A stretch of 64,000 bases of DNA, taken from the NCBI GenBank assembly GCA_004794785.1, contig SJOL01008870.1, positions 33,163-97,162 of the forward strand. Direction: 5' to 3'. Position numbers and translations under genes: made by a program. This stretch comes from Opisthorchis felineus. Its lineage: Eukaryota; Platyhelminthes; Trematoda; Opisthorchiida; Opisthorchiidae. This document shows positions 46,362-58,835 of the stretch, in pieces. Each line of letters opens with the position of its first letter. The first letter of the stretch is position 1. Below the pieces are notes generated by a model, which was not told the DNA's origin, ran no database searches, and worked only from the letters and a program-made list of their open reading frames with translations.

Positions 46362-46452
46362 GCCAGGACTGGAGGACGACTGTTCAAACGACAGTGATGT
46401 GAGTATGAACAGTACATATCCCGCAAACCCCACGACAGATATCAAACACATC
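46362..46452 (+). repeat. Dispersed repeat unit, copy 2 of the 46-kb composite
   Basis: GCCAGGACTGGAGGACGACT, GACAGTGATGTGAGTATGAA and CATATCCCGCAAACCCCACG: a direct repeat of 45930-46026. Confidence 0.8.
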
Positions 46453-46865
46453 GAAATCGACCCAGTCTATCGACCACTGCAAGCAAAATTATCACGGAAC
46501 TACAGAACGTAGGGGCTGACAAACTAAAACAAACAATCAAGCAGGCTGAATCAGGCTGAATTAGGTAAACTAGAAATAGAAACAGAAAATAGAAAAAATA
46601 GAAATCGCCATCACAAGCAACCAAATTCAAGGAAGGAAGACTACAACGCAGCACAGACCGATTGAAAAGGGACCTGAAGCATCCCAAAACTGCCTTCCAT
46701 CCAACCACTGGAGGCATACATACGACGCTTACAAACCACAACGCAGCGCAGATCACGATCGGGCCAACAACACTACAAGAAAGGTATGTTCCAAGTAGCC
46801 GATCACATGACAGGATATTAGGTACTATTCAGAAACTATATAAACGTAGCAAGGCACGGAGAAGG
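46453..46865 (+). other. Sequence leading into a foldback-repeat copy; possible Penelope-type terminal region
   Basis: A-rich strip (46560-46620) followed by about 200 bases and a TATA-like AAACTATATAAACG at 46836-46850, 16 bases before the repeat copy at 46866. The TATA-like motif so close to a hammerhead-like core is suggestive of a retroelement terminal repeat, but I see no protein similarity. Confidence 0.3.
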
Positions 46866-46975
46866 CACCCACTCAACTGCGCACTGCCGATGTCTCCTCG
46901 ACTGTGGACGAAAAGTTTGCAAGCCAGTCGCCAAGTTCGGCGAAAAGATCAACTGCCGTCTGATCAACCACCAGC
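46866..46975 (+). repeat. Single-arm copy of the 17.4-kb foldback repeat (forward)
   Basis: CACCCACTCAACTGCGCACT, GATGTCTCCTCGACTG, GTGGACGAAAAGTTTGCAAG and GCCAAGTTCGGCGAAAAGAT follow the right arm 17521-17605. The core reads CTGCCGA then GTCTCC...GTGGAC then GAAAA. Confidence 0.78.
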
Positions 46976-49009
46976 ATTGTCCTTCTAGTGGTTTTTGGTT
47001 GACTACAACCGGAGCAGTTGCATTAAGATTTTGAATCCGGTAATATGCTGTTAGAAACGATCCGTACGGACTCTGAGTCTGATTTGGTCACCTGACATGT
47101 ATCGTTCGATCTGTCACTAAACCAGATGCGACGTAAGTTTTTTGAAGCTATTAACCTGTGTCTCTGCAACCACACCTTCACCATCTGAAAAACGCGGATG
47201 TGAGCACAAGCACATCAAGTGAACTGAAGTAAACTGCACTTCGCTGAGCAGTATCCCGACAGAAAGCAGTCAAGATTGCAGAAGTGGTCTAGTTTACATA
47301 CTCAAGAGAACTACCGTATGTGTTAAAAGCAACTCCTTTTCTTCTCAACCACAGTGCAAATCAGTAAGGGACTGAAATTACGACTCGATCGAGGGCCCAG
47401 ATCTCTCAGCTGACCTCGTCTGTTGGTATAGTTCACACTATGATGTCCTAACTTTATTGTTCTATTTAAATTTGGCATCCGCTATGTTATTGTCCTGTTA
47501 ATAATTATGCTTTCCGTAGTGATGATTGTAATGCTGCCTCATTCACGAAAAACTTATTCCTGAACCTACCATTGTTTTTTGAAGTTTACCATGCCGCATC
47601 TTCCTTTCTGAGTTTTGTCGATTCCGATTTTTGCTCCCCTTTTTCAGTGCACATCCAACAGGTTTTTGGGGCGTGTCGCGGATTGTAAATCTGCTGACTT
47701 TCATTGTTGTATTTTAGGACTGCCTTTGTCGAAACATAAATGTTCCGACAACTTGTTTTGAGTTTTGGAAATCATTTACAATTAACCATCCATGGACAGT
47801 ATTGTGAAATCTGTTCTATTCTGTCTTGCATCCGAGGGGAATGGTTGACGGTCCCACCCGGTAATGGTGCCTCTACCAGATTTCCTTCACTCGAATCGTC
47901 TTTTTTAACGATCTCTGGTAACGTGCCATAGTAGGCAGACTAAGCACTCTATTGCGATTAACTCTAAGGCTGTTCTCGAAGTATTCTTTAAGGTTCCTAT
48001 GATTAATTTTTGCCAGTAACTTGTCTCGAATGGTTCTTTTAACCGGTGTTGGATTCCAAGCTAGATATAATCGCTTTTTGTTGTAGTCTTTTACATCGCT
48101 GAATCAGAGGAGGGGCTGCTACGGGATTTCGACGCACTGGTCATTGTAGTTGCTCACCGGGATTTTCGGTGAATGAAGCATGGTAAGATGGACGCTTCAG
48201 AATCCTTTGTAAGGAGGTGTCCATAGGGGAATTCCGCAGCCTGCGTGTAACCTGAAAGTTGCTATCTGGATTCCCTTATTCTCTTGTACACGAGGAATTA
48301 CACGACTTTATGCTAACAGAATGACGACTATGTGCGCAGTTCGTTAACTGTTCATTTTTATATTGCCATTGATTTTTAGACCCGAATGGATGGACTCGCA
48401 CAAAATTCCCATGAATGTTCTTTTTCTCAGAATACCCATAAATGATAGCAGGTACAAACTGGCATTATCTGGACTGGGATAAATAAATTATGGTTTGCAG
48501 ATAGATCTTCCGGATTATTCCATTGGTTAAATTTCCAGTCCCATTTTCATCAAAACCTAACGAACCTCTTAAATAAAAGCAGGTGATCCAAACTTGCTTT
48601 CATCAGTGTTCAACAGCCTGCTTTCGGTGATTTAAGATTCTGGATACTACATGTGCACACAAGTGTATGATGCAATGCATCTTGCGATGTCCTTCCAAGT
48701 CAGACGTAATGTCGGTCTATTATGATCACAGCACGCACTGAGAAACACTGTTATTTCGCTATGGGTCTAATGAAAGTGGTTTCTTGTTGTACCAACATGA
48801 ACAAGGCAGAAAATACAAAAATGTTGCGGAATGAATCCACTCAGTATGACTTAGTCTTCCATATTATGTTTAGAGCGGAATAAAATGAAAGAAAATTCAG
48901 GGCTAACTGTATCTTTCGTATGGAAACAAACTGAAATGTGACTAACCAGTAAAACTAAGATAGTCTCAGGGTAAATCTCGGGTGCTTCTGATCACTCATT
49001 ACAGACCGA
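46976..49009. other. Intergenic, no gene recognised
   Basis: About 2 kb without an open frame of note or a repeat shared with the rest of the window. Confidence 0.5.
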
Positions 49010-49835
49010 AATCAGTCGGTCGATATTGCCTTGAGAGAATACATGTTGGAAGTTTCATGTCACCCCATGGTATGAAGTGGAAATAAGAACGGAATTCAAA
49101 TTTGTGCCCTGCCCTGACTAGACACCTGATAATCGATGACCTTGCTTCTGACTTCTTCTTCAGGATCAGCCTATAGTGCACGAATATGTTTGGTGAGGTG
49201 TTTTTTTGCTGGTTTTTCTAACTTCCTGTCAGTTCTGCTAATGTACATACCTCCGCAACTGCAAGCGAGTTGGTGAATGTGATGTCTAATTGACAAAAGT
49301 GACGTTGGAGTTTTGATCGCCGACAGTAGCATAGTCCTTGTGCATACCTTAACTGTCAGCTGTACTGAGGTATGTTCGGCATCAGGCCACTTTTGAGGTC
49401 CGTTTAAATTGAATAAAAGCACGAGCACCAGTGTAGAACAGACCTCTTTGGTAGTGTGACTTGCGCTTCTTTGTTGCTCATTATGAGATGCTTTCCAAAG
49501 AAACGATCGGGATACTTGTTTGACCACAGAATACGTTTTAGCAATCCACTTTCCTCAGCGAGCGCATCCGAAATGCAAAGTAGTTTTGATTCATAGAAGC
49601 ACGTTTTTATTACACAGGCCAGAAAATCGGAGTACTATATAGTCCATGTAGGTCCTCTGTAGATGGAGCGTGATGTAGTGCCATCGGTACTCCTGGTGAT
49701 CAGGACGTCCAAGAAAGAATTTTACTTTCTGCTTCAAAGTCATAAGTAAAAGCAGCGTTTCGGGCGTGTGCTAAAAACTGAGAGTAAATGTTTAGCCTGC
49801 ACTCTATCTTTCGTCACGAGCAAAATATCACCTGC

Positions 49836-49850
<15 letters not shown>
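49010..49850 (-). mobile_element. Penelope-like element fragment: reverse transcriptase end and GIY-YIG endonuclease
   Basis: On the minus strand, from 49.85 kb down: AGDILLVTKDRVQAKHLL (around the catalytic Y-x-DD, here AGD), then after a frame change TYDFEAESK and FLDVLITRSTDGTTSRSIYR with GPTWT, which matches the Penelope reverse transcriptase signature (FLDVLI....DG....VYRKPTWTG). Further on, HHIHQLACSCGGMYISRTDR with KHLTKHIRAL resembles the GIY-YIG endonuclease start (YQL.CSC...YIGRT.R.L..RI.EH). This RT-then-GIY-YIG order is specific to Penelope-like elements. The frame is broken at least three times. The 5' part is cut off at the microsatellite. Confidence 0.78.
49171..49527 (-). pseudogene. 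GIY-YIG-type endonuclease region of the Penelope-like element
   Basis: A 118-codon frame whose second half contains IHQLACSCGGMYISRTDRKL. In Penelope-like elements this domain follows the reverse transcriptase and nicks the target site. The usual YIG glycine is an S here (MYISRT), and the rest of the domain is off-frame, so it is a relic. Confidence 0.7.
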
Positions 49851-49872
<22 letters not shown>

Positions 49873-49984
49873 TANNNNNNNNNNNNNNNNNNNNNNNNNN
49901 NNNNNNNNNNNNNNNNNNNNNNNNNNNNNNNNNNNNNNNNNNNNNNNNNNNNNNNNNNNNNNNNNNNTATATATATATATATAT
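49837..49984. repeat. AT microsatellite containing a 93-base assembly gap
   Basis: TA repeats at 49837-49874 and 49968-49984 flank 93 N (49875-49967), so the gap is most likely an unresolved longer TA run. It cuts the Penelope-like frame next to its catalytic motif. The YIYI peptides and frames spanning the gap are artefacts. Confidence 0.93.
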
Positions 49985-52614
49985 GACTTCTTATGATGAT
50001 ACATCGGATTGCCTGTGGCCGATGTCTTGAAAATGAAGTGCGACTATGTTGGCCTATTGTGAGTTGGCTTCTCTGCGAATAGGCCTGGGTGGGTAGATTA
50101 TATACACCGGAGTAAATGTTTGGGTATCCACCTGGAAATTCACATATGTTCCAATTAGGGCTCTGGTAAACGTTATCGCACATTAGGAGAACACAAGACA
50201 CCAAGGAGAGGGAAGTTTGTAGGTCCCAGCTACCGACGACCAAATCGACGATGTTGTTCTCTCTGCCTTGCTTAAATTGATGTATCCACGCACCGCTCAT
50301 ATTATCGTGTGGTCGGCATGCAGTGCGCCGGTTGTCTCCATCTTCTACGAGATAAGTATAATATGCAAGTTTACAAATATCTATCTCATTTCCACAGGTG
50401 ACTCAAATTCTAATTGTTATCTGCCTCTACGATTCATTTGGTCCGAAAACTTGTTGCTTGAAAATCTCCGGTGCAGCGTTACCGAATTCCAGTAAATGTT
50501 TCCTCTGAAACAGATAATATTATTCTTCTATTCATCGTGAATACGTTTCTTGTAATTAAACTTACAAGCACGTCAGTTTTTCTGTGATCTGACACGAAAC
50601 TGAGTTGAGTAATTTGTTACCACAGTAACCACTTTGATGACCGCCGGAATTCAGCCCACGCAATACGAAGCAATGCACACAATGCAATACTTCAATGTCC
50701 TCGATTAAGTTGTCAGATTGCTTTGAGATAACTGGAAGTCATTCGGATAACAGATTGTCTCTCTGAAAGATACGAACATGAGTGTGCAGTCAAAGATGTG
50801 TGCGGTATGGATACTGCCATTAGGCGTTCTCTATCTTACAATGTGTTGAGTTACACTTGGTCCGTTCTGGTCTCTTCTTTGTGAAACAGGGCAACAATGC
50901 ACTCACAGGCTTGCTGGTTGCGCACACCCATGTATGCTGACCAAGATGCGCAGGCTGACGTTAAAGTTGAGTAAACCGCAACATAAGCTGTCAAGGGAGG
51001 CATCAAGGGGCCAGAGCGCTTCTTGCGCAAGCATTCTATTTCCCCGGACCAGACTCATCTAATCACCTAACACTTTGTAGGCCAGCGCATCCTCCGTCGG
51101 ATAGTTCGTTGATTGTACGAACAAAAACTTCTTGTTTACTGTTCCGCCAACGAGTTTTTCCCACCGTTCTTTAGAAGCTTTTCATTTTGATGGCATTCAA
51201 AATGTACATTCTCCACAATCCATCTCATTTGAGATGCGGCTCAAAAGTGCACTCTACAGGCCACCTCATTCTGTGTGAAATTCATTTTCATTATGTGTGG
51301 TTGTTGTTACTAACGCCCCTGTTTGTAAGTCCTTAAGGAAAGGTTGGCCATGGCAACCAAAATGTTCGAAGCAAAACAACTCACCGTGCATTGCTGTTTT
51401 ACTGACTTACTAATTAATCAGCGGTATAAGCCGGAGCACTTTTGGTCGATATTTGTGATGCTGCCCGAGGTGTTGTGACACTTAGCACTGGTAAGCTGAT
51501 GGACGTAATGAAGTCAGTTCACGAAAAATTTACGAGAGACATGCAATGATCGCGCGCTAGTGGCAAACAACAGCTAACTGAAAATGCTTTTTTAGTCATA
51601 GACACTAATTACTGACTACGACCGAGGGCAGACATTGCTGAAATGGGATCCTGGACGTTTATGCCGATCATGCTCGTTTATCTTGTGAAAAACCTGGATG
51701 GCTTTGTCGCTTGACATAATGTCAACTCGGTAGTCGGTTTCAAACTTGGGCCACTATCAGTCATCCTCACGTCCCACATATGCACTTGAGTTTCACGATC
51801 AGTTACGACACATCCGCCCAATGAGTAAGTAAGTTGATGTCTGACAGGACAGTTAGCGAGCTCCAGGTGTGATGTTCACACTGGACAAGACCGTTATACG
51901 GCACATATACTTGAAAAGTGTTTGTTTCAACTGATGTAGATGAGACGAGGACTTGTGTAGTCTGCAATAGCTAGGTCGGTAGGGAAACTGTCCGGTGAGC
52001 GATAACGAACGGGCGGGAGTCCTGTTCAGAGGCGTGTGTCGTTTCCGCGTTCTTATTCATCATCGTTCGTTTCGTTACTCGTTTCTTAGATAACTGCATG
52101 AACCTACTTTCCTTAAGTCACCCGTTATCTGATAACCACCTGGTTTTACTCTTTGCTACGCTTGTCGGTAATCACGCAGTTAAGCGTTAGCATTCATCAT
52201 GTAATGAGCATATAAACCAAAAGAACCACCTACTAGCAACAAGTCAGGTTTTTGAACTCGATTCTCCAGGTGGTCAGCCAATAATCGGGACAACCAAATC
52301 TTCAGCTATGCACATGCTTTCAGGTTTTATTGCGCACACTGTTCTAATTGAACCACATTAATGAACTGGTCGAATTGCCGACAGGGCTGTTGAGCAGATT
52401 TATCTAAATCTTTTTCAGTTGGATGGTAGCCACATTTACCAGTATGCTCGTGATCACAATGTATGGTAATAAACCTGTAAGTAACATGAAAGAGATCTGG
52501 CTGGGAACAGTGGCCTGGATTTGGGAACACGTCTAGACATGGTGGACGTGTTCCTTAAAAACTGAACTGCTCTAGTAATCTAAAGGCAAACACTGCTGTC
52601 TTGCAACCAGCTTG
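49985..52614. other. Intergenic, no gene recognised
   Basis: No recognisable Penelope reverse transcriptase continues beyond the microsatellite. The rest is AT-rich with short frames only. Confidence 0.45.
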
Positions 52615-55440
52615 TTAAGCCAAAAGTTTTGGTTGGGGGCCCTTAGCCGTCCTTCTATCTAGGTTTGGTCTCCATGACCGTACCTCGGCTAACATACGCC
52701 AATGAAATGAACAAACACCGATAATTTCACGCCACATTGGTCGTCGCGCTGTACCATCAGCCGAGTTGCCTTCCTTGCGCGTAGATCAGGGCGGGTAAGC
52801 GAAGAAAGGCAGCTGCTGATATCTCCCATCTTTCCTCAGTGTTTTCTCCGAACTTCTCTCTTGTCTCATTTCGCGATCGCCGTTTTGTGGTCCGCAGCCG
52901 TATGCATGTCATTTTTGAATCCAGAGAAGTGACTAGTTGTACACCACCGCTCAACTCTGCCGCTTCTTGTCCGCTCCCCAGACTTCCTCACTTTGCATAT
53001 ATCGCTACCCTTAACGTTAAAACTAACCAGCAAACTGCTTTGCCGCGTACTGCTGACAGTCAACCAAAAAATATTTTCTATATTTCATGGACTCGAATAC
53101 AAAATCCGTGTATGGTTATCTTAACGTTACCAGCTACGAACGTCAAGTGATTCTACATCTACTACAGCGGGAACGCTGGCGTTGATATAGCTCTCAACTC
53201 TCGAGCTGAGGCATACTTATTCTGCTAGACACCGTAAATGACCCTCTTTGCGCCCTTTGCCTGCCAAATTTCGTAAGAACCCGCACTAGTCAAAATAATT
53301 TCTGTCCATCCTGGAGTTTGGATATCGTCCTACTCTCAGATGATCGCTATGGACAAGCTGGGTCTCTTCATCCATCAGAGACATGATATGGTGGCCTTTT
53401 TAGCGTAAACAAAGCCGTAGTATCAAGGTATTTATTTTTTCCAGATAGTTGTGGGTCACAGATGCTCCTCAGTAGTACTGGATTCAGACGCAGTAGACAT
53501 TGGTACTTTACCATACATCCACCCACTGATGGACAGCGGTGAAACCAAGTTAACCCTGTAGCCATTAACGCTGGGCTTTTCTCCAGACTTTCAGCCACTC
53601 ACCTTGAGTCAGATCATGCTGTTGCCCTGATTACATTTTTTATATGTTTCTCCGGGAAGACCGAAGGAGCAAATTCTCTGCTTGATCTTCGAAAAAACTT
53701 TCCTACACAAAGGTCAAACAATCTTATCAAACTAACTTGTGAAAAACCCCAAGAGACGTCACTCGTAAATGGAATGTGATAAGCACCGCCATTCATACGA
53801 CAGGGAACTCAGCATATGGTGTTTTTGATAGCCCACGAAATAGACACTGGGTTTCAGAACGGGCTGCTCGATGCTGGACGTTGTGTCCCTTCAAGTCAGC
53901 CCATACAAAACTTGCGTGCGAATTGAAAAACCTGTTGGAAGTAGAGGCATCCGGAAATGAAGGACGGTAATGTAGCTGGGAAATGTTCGGGAATGTTATC
54001 ACCTGACATGCAAAACGGGACAGGGGAAAAACGCACTGTTAGTGAATTGATCAAGGGTAATTTTGGGAATTTAATATGAACTAAGAACCAGCACCTTCAT
54101 CAGTTGGCTGAATGTTTAGACGGAAATTCATTTGGCCGTCCTCCCTGAACCGAAGTATCACATCTAACTCGAACAAGTCATGGTCTGTGAATTTACATCC
54201 TCCTTCAGTTTCTGAGGTACTAGTATGCCTTTCTATTTTGAAGCATCATCAGGCCGCTGGATCGGATGAGCTCCAACCGGACTTCTTTAAAGAAAATAGT
54301 GTCTTATTGTTTCTCCCGGACCAGGTTGTTTGAACTAATTTGGGAACAAGAATGAGTTCGTACAATCTGGGACCAATCAGAAATTGCTAATTTACTCAAG
54401 AAAAAACCCACCGGAATAGAATACTTCAATTTTAGAGGTCCGACCTTTACTCTATTTAGAACTCTATCACCCGCTTTAACATAACCGCGAAGTCTGACTT
54501 CATCACGGGAGATACGCGTCCTAGAGCACCAGGCAGGATTTCAATGAGATGCATAAACCAAATCCTCATATTACGTCAAGTGCTTGAGCAGTTTCGCGCG
54601 TAGCGCTGACAAGACGTAATGATTTTCCTTGGCAATAAAGGAGTCATCGATTCCATGTATAAGGTGGGAAAAATTCCGTCGTAGGTTGTGAATAATCTTA
54701 CTGCCTCCGGTTTCCATAGTTCTGGTAGTGTCAGGGTCAATAATGAGTCTTCCGAAAGATTCCCCAAAACTACTAGGCTTCGTCAGGGATTTCTCACTTT
54801 TATTACGTACACACCATAATGAGATGTACTATTCAAAGTACCGTTATTCCGGTTGTCGAAACGCATCTCGAGAAGCACTGGAGACCTTTATCATGTAGAT
54901 GTCACTGTTCTGTCACGGAGGATCATCCGTCCGCACAAACTGCGAATAAAATAATGGAAGTGATCTCCTGTTCTGAAATGCAGTTTTCAATTTCAAAGCA
55001 CGAGTTCCTACTTCAGGGTTTCCTTCTCCCATATACCACTTTGAAACTTAAGAATGTGCAACTTGAGTCTGTCGCTGTATAATGAGTCAGATTCCCTCGA
55101 ACAGCAGATGTCTCATGAACTTAAGATGTGTGGGGCATGAAATAAGTACACAGCCGCCGTCTGCCAAGGAAGGCCGTTTTTTTCACCCCCAACTCACGCT
55201 GGCAAACGAAGGCAGCTACTGTCCAGTTGAGCGCTGTTGTCCGCGTTTTCCCGAGTGGGGCCCACGTGATTCCCTTTGTATGTGGTTGGAAAACCTATAA
55301 GACATAACGTTCACCCGACCTCAGTAGATAAACTTCTATCACTTTCTGGCTCTCTCTTAGGGTATTCGTCTCCACGGTTGGATGGCAGTTAAGCACCAGT
55401 ATGTATTAGTAATGTAGTCTTGTCTGTGATGACGATGATA
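52615..55440 (+). mobile_element. RTE-like non-LTR retrotransposon, long but heavily decayed
   Basis: The 5' UTR (CCAAAAGTTTTGGTTGGGGG, GTCCTTCTATCTAGG, CAGGGCGGGTAAGCG) matches 18.98-19.16 kb. The endonuclease follows in pieces: TLNVKTNQQTALPRTADS and WTRIQNP near 53000-53100, LGLFIHQRHDM near 53360, SSTGFRRSRHWYFTIHPPTD near 53470-53540, and SDHAV near 53610. Then come the linker (KEENS-type, SILKHHQAAGSDELQPDFFK near 54230-54290) and the C-terminal FPEWGPRDSLCMWLENL near 55248-55298. The 3' UTR ends TGTGATGACGATGATAAAAC near 55440. The reverse transcriptase core is nearly unrecognisable. This is the oldest-looking copy in the window. Confidence 0.78.
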
Positions 55441-58400
55441 AAACTGTGACTGATACAGTATCTCTCTCAGTGGATCAGTATGGACGTGACCACGAAACAT
55501 TCACACGGTATGCAGGAGATTGTGAAGAGCCTCATAGGATATGTAATACCTTCCACATAACACAATGGACTTAGTTTTTGAGGCTTCCTAATCATTCCGA
55601 AAAGCCCCGCAATACCCACGTTTCGGTTAGAAATTTTCGGCAATGAGTGTTTTATTTGTCAAAAGGCACTGCTGAACTAGAAACGGCCGGCTGAAAACCG
55701 TGAAGTTGAGCTACCGGTTATTTATAGGCGGTTTAGTACACTTAACCTGAAGTGCGATCTCATGTCAGCACGATTGTTTTGAGACTAACTAGTGGGCTGC
55801 TTGTTGTCATTACTTTTCAAGTCAGTACAGCTGACACGGCGGAGGGAGGCGCAGCAAACCTATAACCGAGAATGGACACCTTTCATCATCATTCGCAAAA
55901 CCTCTATTCAGGGGCTGTCAGTGTCTTCGAATTTGAGTGACTGTGTCGTTTTTGGTGTTCACTAACCCTCATCCATATATAAGCTGAAAATCCACAACTG
56001 ATTAGCCACCCACAGTACAACATGAAAATGGGGTATCCTGAATTTTCAGGTTCGAACACACCGTTGATATGATATTGGTAAAAACGCTGAAACTCGATTA
56101 ACTCGACTTTCATGGGTGAGCAGAGGGCCACTACGTTGCCTGAGCTGCATCTGTCCAGAAGGTAAAAAAACCTGACCTTGAGGGGATTATTACCGGAATG
56201 AACTGATAGGTACAACGTATGGGTCGCCAACCTAATGCGGATACCAGGTCAGTCGATACGTGCGCGCTTATTCATTTGCTTGAGATGAAATGAAGGTGGA
56301 TATGTCACGACACCCTCCTCAGTCATGAATACATTCGAGGTTTCCAAACTCACCCCTCTGGAGGAGGGGTAGCTGAGTTTGTTACCTATGATCCATGGGT
56401 TCCAGGTTTGCAACAACTAATAATTTGATTACTGATATATCAGCAAAAATATGGGTAAGCCTATGTACTCGGTCAGCCGTGAACACCGATTGGAACACGG
56501 CACTCCGGGAGAAACAGGTTTCCGTAGTTTTCTACTGTCATGTACCCTCACGCAGTTTTGCTTCGCTGTCTGCTGGTAAGTGTTTTCCTTTGGAACTTAA
56601 AAGCTACGCCCATTGTCCGTGTTTGTTTGAACCTCCTCTATCTCTGCTTCGCGTGCCACGTAAACTTCATGAAAATTATCTGTGAAAAGAGATCATCAGT
56701 GACAACAAATGCACTCATTTATATATCAATTTGGTTTTGATGGGAAACTCACCCGGAACCTGGCTGAATCTCTCATTTATGACGTTCTTTAGGTCATGAA
56801 TGTGTTCTGTGAGGTTTCTGATATGTAATGTGTTACTTGCCCAGAGAATTCTAGTTAGTGATTTACACGTTTTTGCTGCTGTTTGTGCATCGACGAAATA
56901 GTTTTAGAAACGTTGGTTCTGTCATTCCTCGTACCACTGTTGTGACCCAAATGGAAGGCGAAGAATCACTAACAGGCACCTGATTTTCAAGGCCTCTGAT
57001 GGATTTGACGAACAAACGCACCATGACTGAACAAGTACCTTTTAAACGAAAATCGAATCAGATGATCATTAAGGATCAAAAATATGGTGTGCACGAACTA
57101 GGATGAGTCGGAGGTATAAGTAATGTATATCGTTTTGACAAGACTGCTGCACCGGTCCTTCTAAGCTTAACATCATAAATGTACCTGGATTTACCTGAAC
57201 TCTCATATGTGCCTATAGTATTCATTGATAATCCTTTGCATGACACCAGGTCAAGCCGCCAATGTCGTCAGTTTACTCTTTTAGGGAGCAGGAGCTCCAG
57301 ACAGAAGCACCATGCACCCATCCGTTAACCGGTCTTGTTCCTCCATTGTTGGCTTCGGTTGTTGCCACACTCAAGAGTAGGTTCATCAGACGTCAGCTGA
57401 ATAGGCAGTTAATCCATAGTAGCAACATCAGAGTCAGTCGGGTCCTAGGTAGACATGTCTCTTGCTAACTTGGGATCATATCAACCTACTAATGGCTGCG
57501 GAATAGTCCGGACCGTATCTGAACCACTGACCGCCATTCACCGCCATTCTTTTGTTTACAATGATGGTCGCTGCGTGATTGTTGGTCATATGTGCGATGT
57601 GTGTGCCTTAGCATTTCTGAGAGCTTACTTAGGCTCTACTGTCTCCACAAAGCTGACAGTTACACCGCGTCAGTCTAGTTTTTCATTTGTGTATCAAACA
57701 ATAAGTTGGAGCTAAAACCGGATGGGAGTCACAGCAATGGTTTGTTTGCTACTTTGTTCCTTGTAAATATGAGTATTTTATGTGTGACTCACTGAGCAGT
57801 CGCTCTACGTGCTCACAGACACTTGGTATATATGTGGGTGGGGAACCGTCTCTGTGTCCGCTGCTATCACAAGCTCGGCATAACGATAAGTAAATTTTCC
57901 ATTTCGTCCACCGAACAACCGGTTGCCTGGCACTTTTGAAAAGTCCATGGTGGTGGTTCTGAACCGGGAGACAGAAATCTCCCGAAAGGAATCTTTAGGG
58001 TTCAGGAGATTTTCCAGCTTCGAAGGCATGCTCTGCAAGGGTCCTGTTCATTTTGCCTAAATCATCTGTTTCAGTTATCAACGAACTGCCCGGTCCGATC
58101 GGTGACAGTTAGTCCAAAAACGCGCTTGCCGTGTTTCAAGTTTAGCCCGGAAATTCTGCAGAACAGTTCTGCGAGAAATTCCCTGTTCGTTGTCGCGTTC
58201 CTGTGCTAAGCAGGACAGGCCCATCGCTACCGCATCTAACAGTACCTGACAAGAAAGAATTAGCGGTGGAACCAGTCGGCTGGAAAAACTGTCAAACAGT
58301 TCGTAACACAATTTCCTTAGGATAACTAAACTTCGTGTGGGTGTTTTGAGTGAAGGGACTAAGAACGCAGTAGTCAACCGGGTATGGACGGACGTCGCCC

Positions 58401-58678
58401 ACAGAATTCCAAAACAGGTAGGCGAGAGGAGTACTGAGACAGTAACCAATGAGATGGACACGATTGTTTAATCGTGCAAATATGGGCTATCTGCTGCCTG
58501 AAGAAGGCTCTGAAAAGTCAGGCACTCCTCTGCACGTGTTTCATAGTAATCCAGCCGTATTTTTGTAACAGGTTAGTGCTTCACTTTGACCGTTGTGACT
58601 AGGGCTACATATGGTACTTCATGGCTACTTAAGACTCTACGTTCATATCACTCTCGTCGTCATGTCCTGGTGCAACTG
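55441..58678. other. Intergenic or unidentified; weak coding-like strips, nothing named
   Basis: A 127-codon minus frame (58078-58461) and a 77-codon minus frame (57805-58038) look mildly protein-like, as does 57455-57715 (+). None shows a motif I can name, and they share no consistent splice phase that I could build. I do not call a gene. Confidence 0.35.
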
Positions 58679-58835
58679 GTCTGGTGAGTCCACACCAAAG
58701 GCAGGAGCACTGGACTGGTGTTTCGCTCTTAATAGAGCTTATCAGCAGTGCATATCCTTGGCTGCAGGGGTGTTCGAACTCCAGACTTCTGACATGAGAG
58801 GCGAGCGTGTTACCACTCCTCCATGTGGGACATTC
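58679..58835 (-). repeat. tRNA-derived SINE, family 2 (reverse)
   Basis: GGTGAGTCCACACCAAAGGC, GTTTCGCTCTTAATAGAGCT and GGTGTTCGAACTCCAGAC, ending GAGCGTGTTACCACTCCTCC. The reverse complement has box A GAGGAGTGGTAACACGCTC and box B GGAGTTCGAACACC. Confidence 0.8.

Noticed and set aside
49740..50300. 186-codon minus frame and two + frames through the AT tract
   Set aside because: They consist of microsatellite peptides and N; only the AGDILLVTKD part is meaningful and it belongs to the Penelope-like relic.
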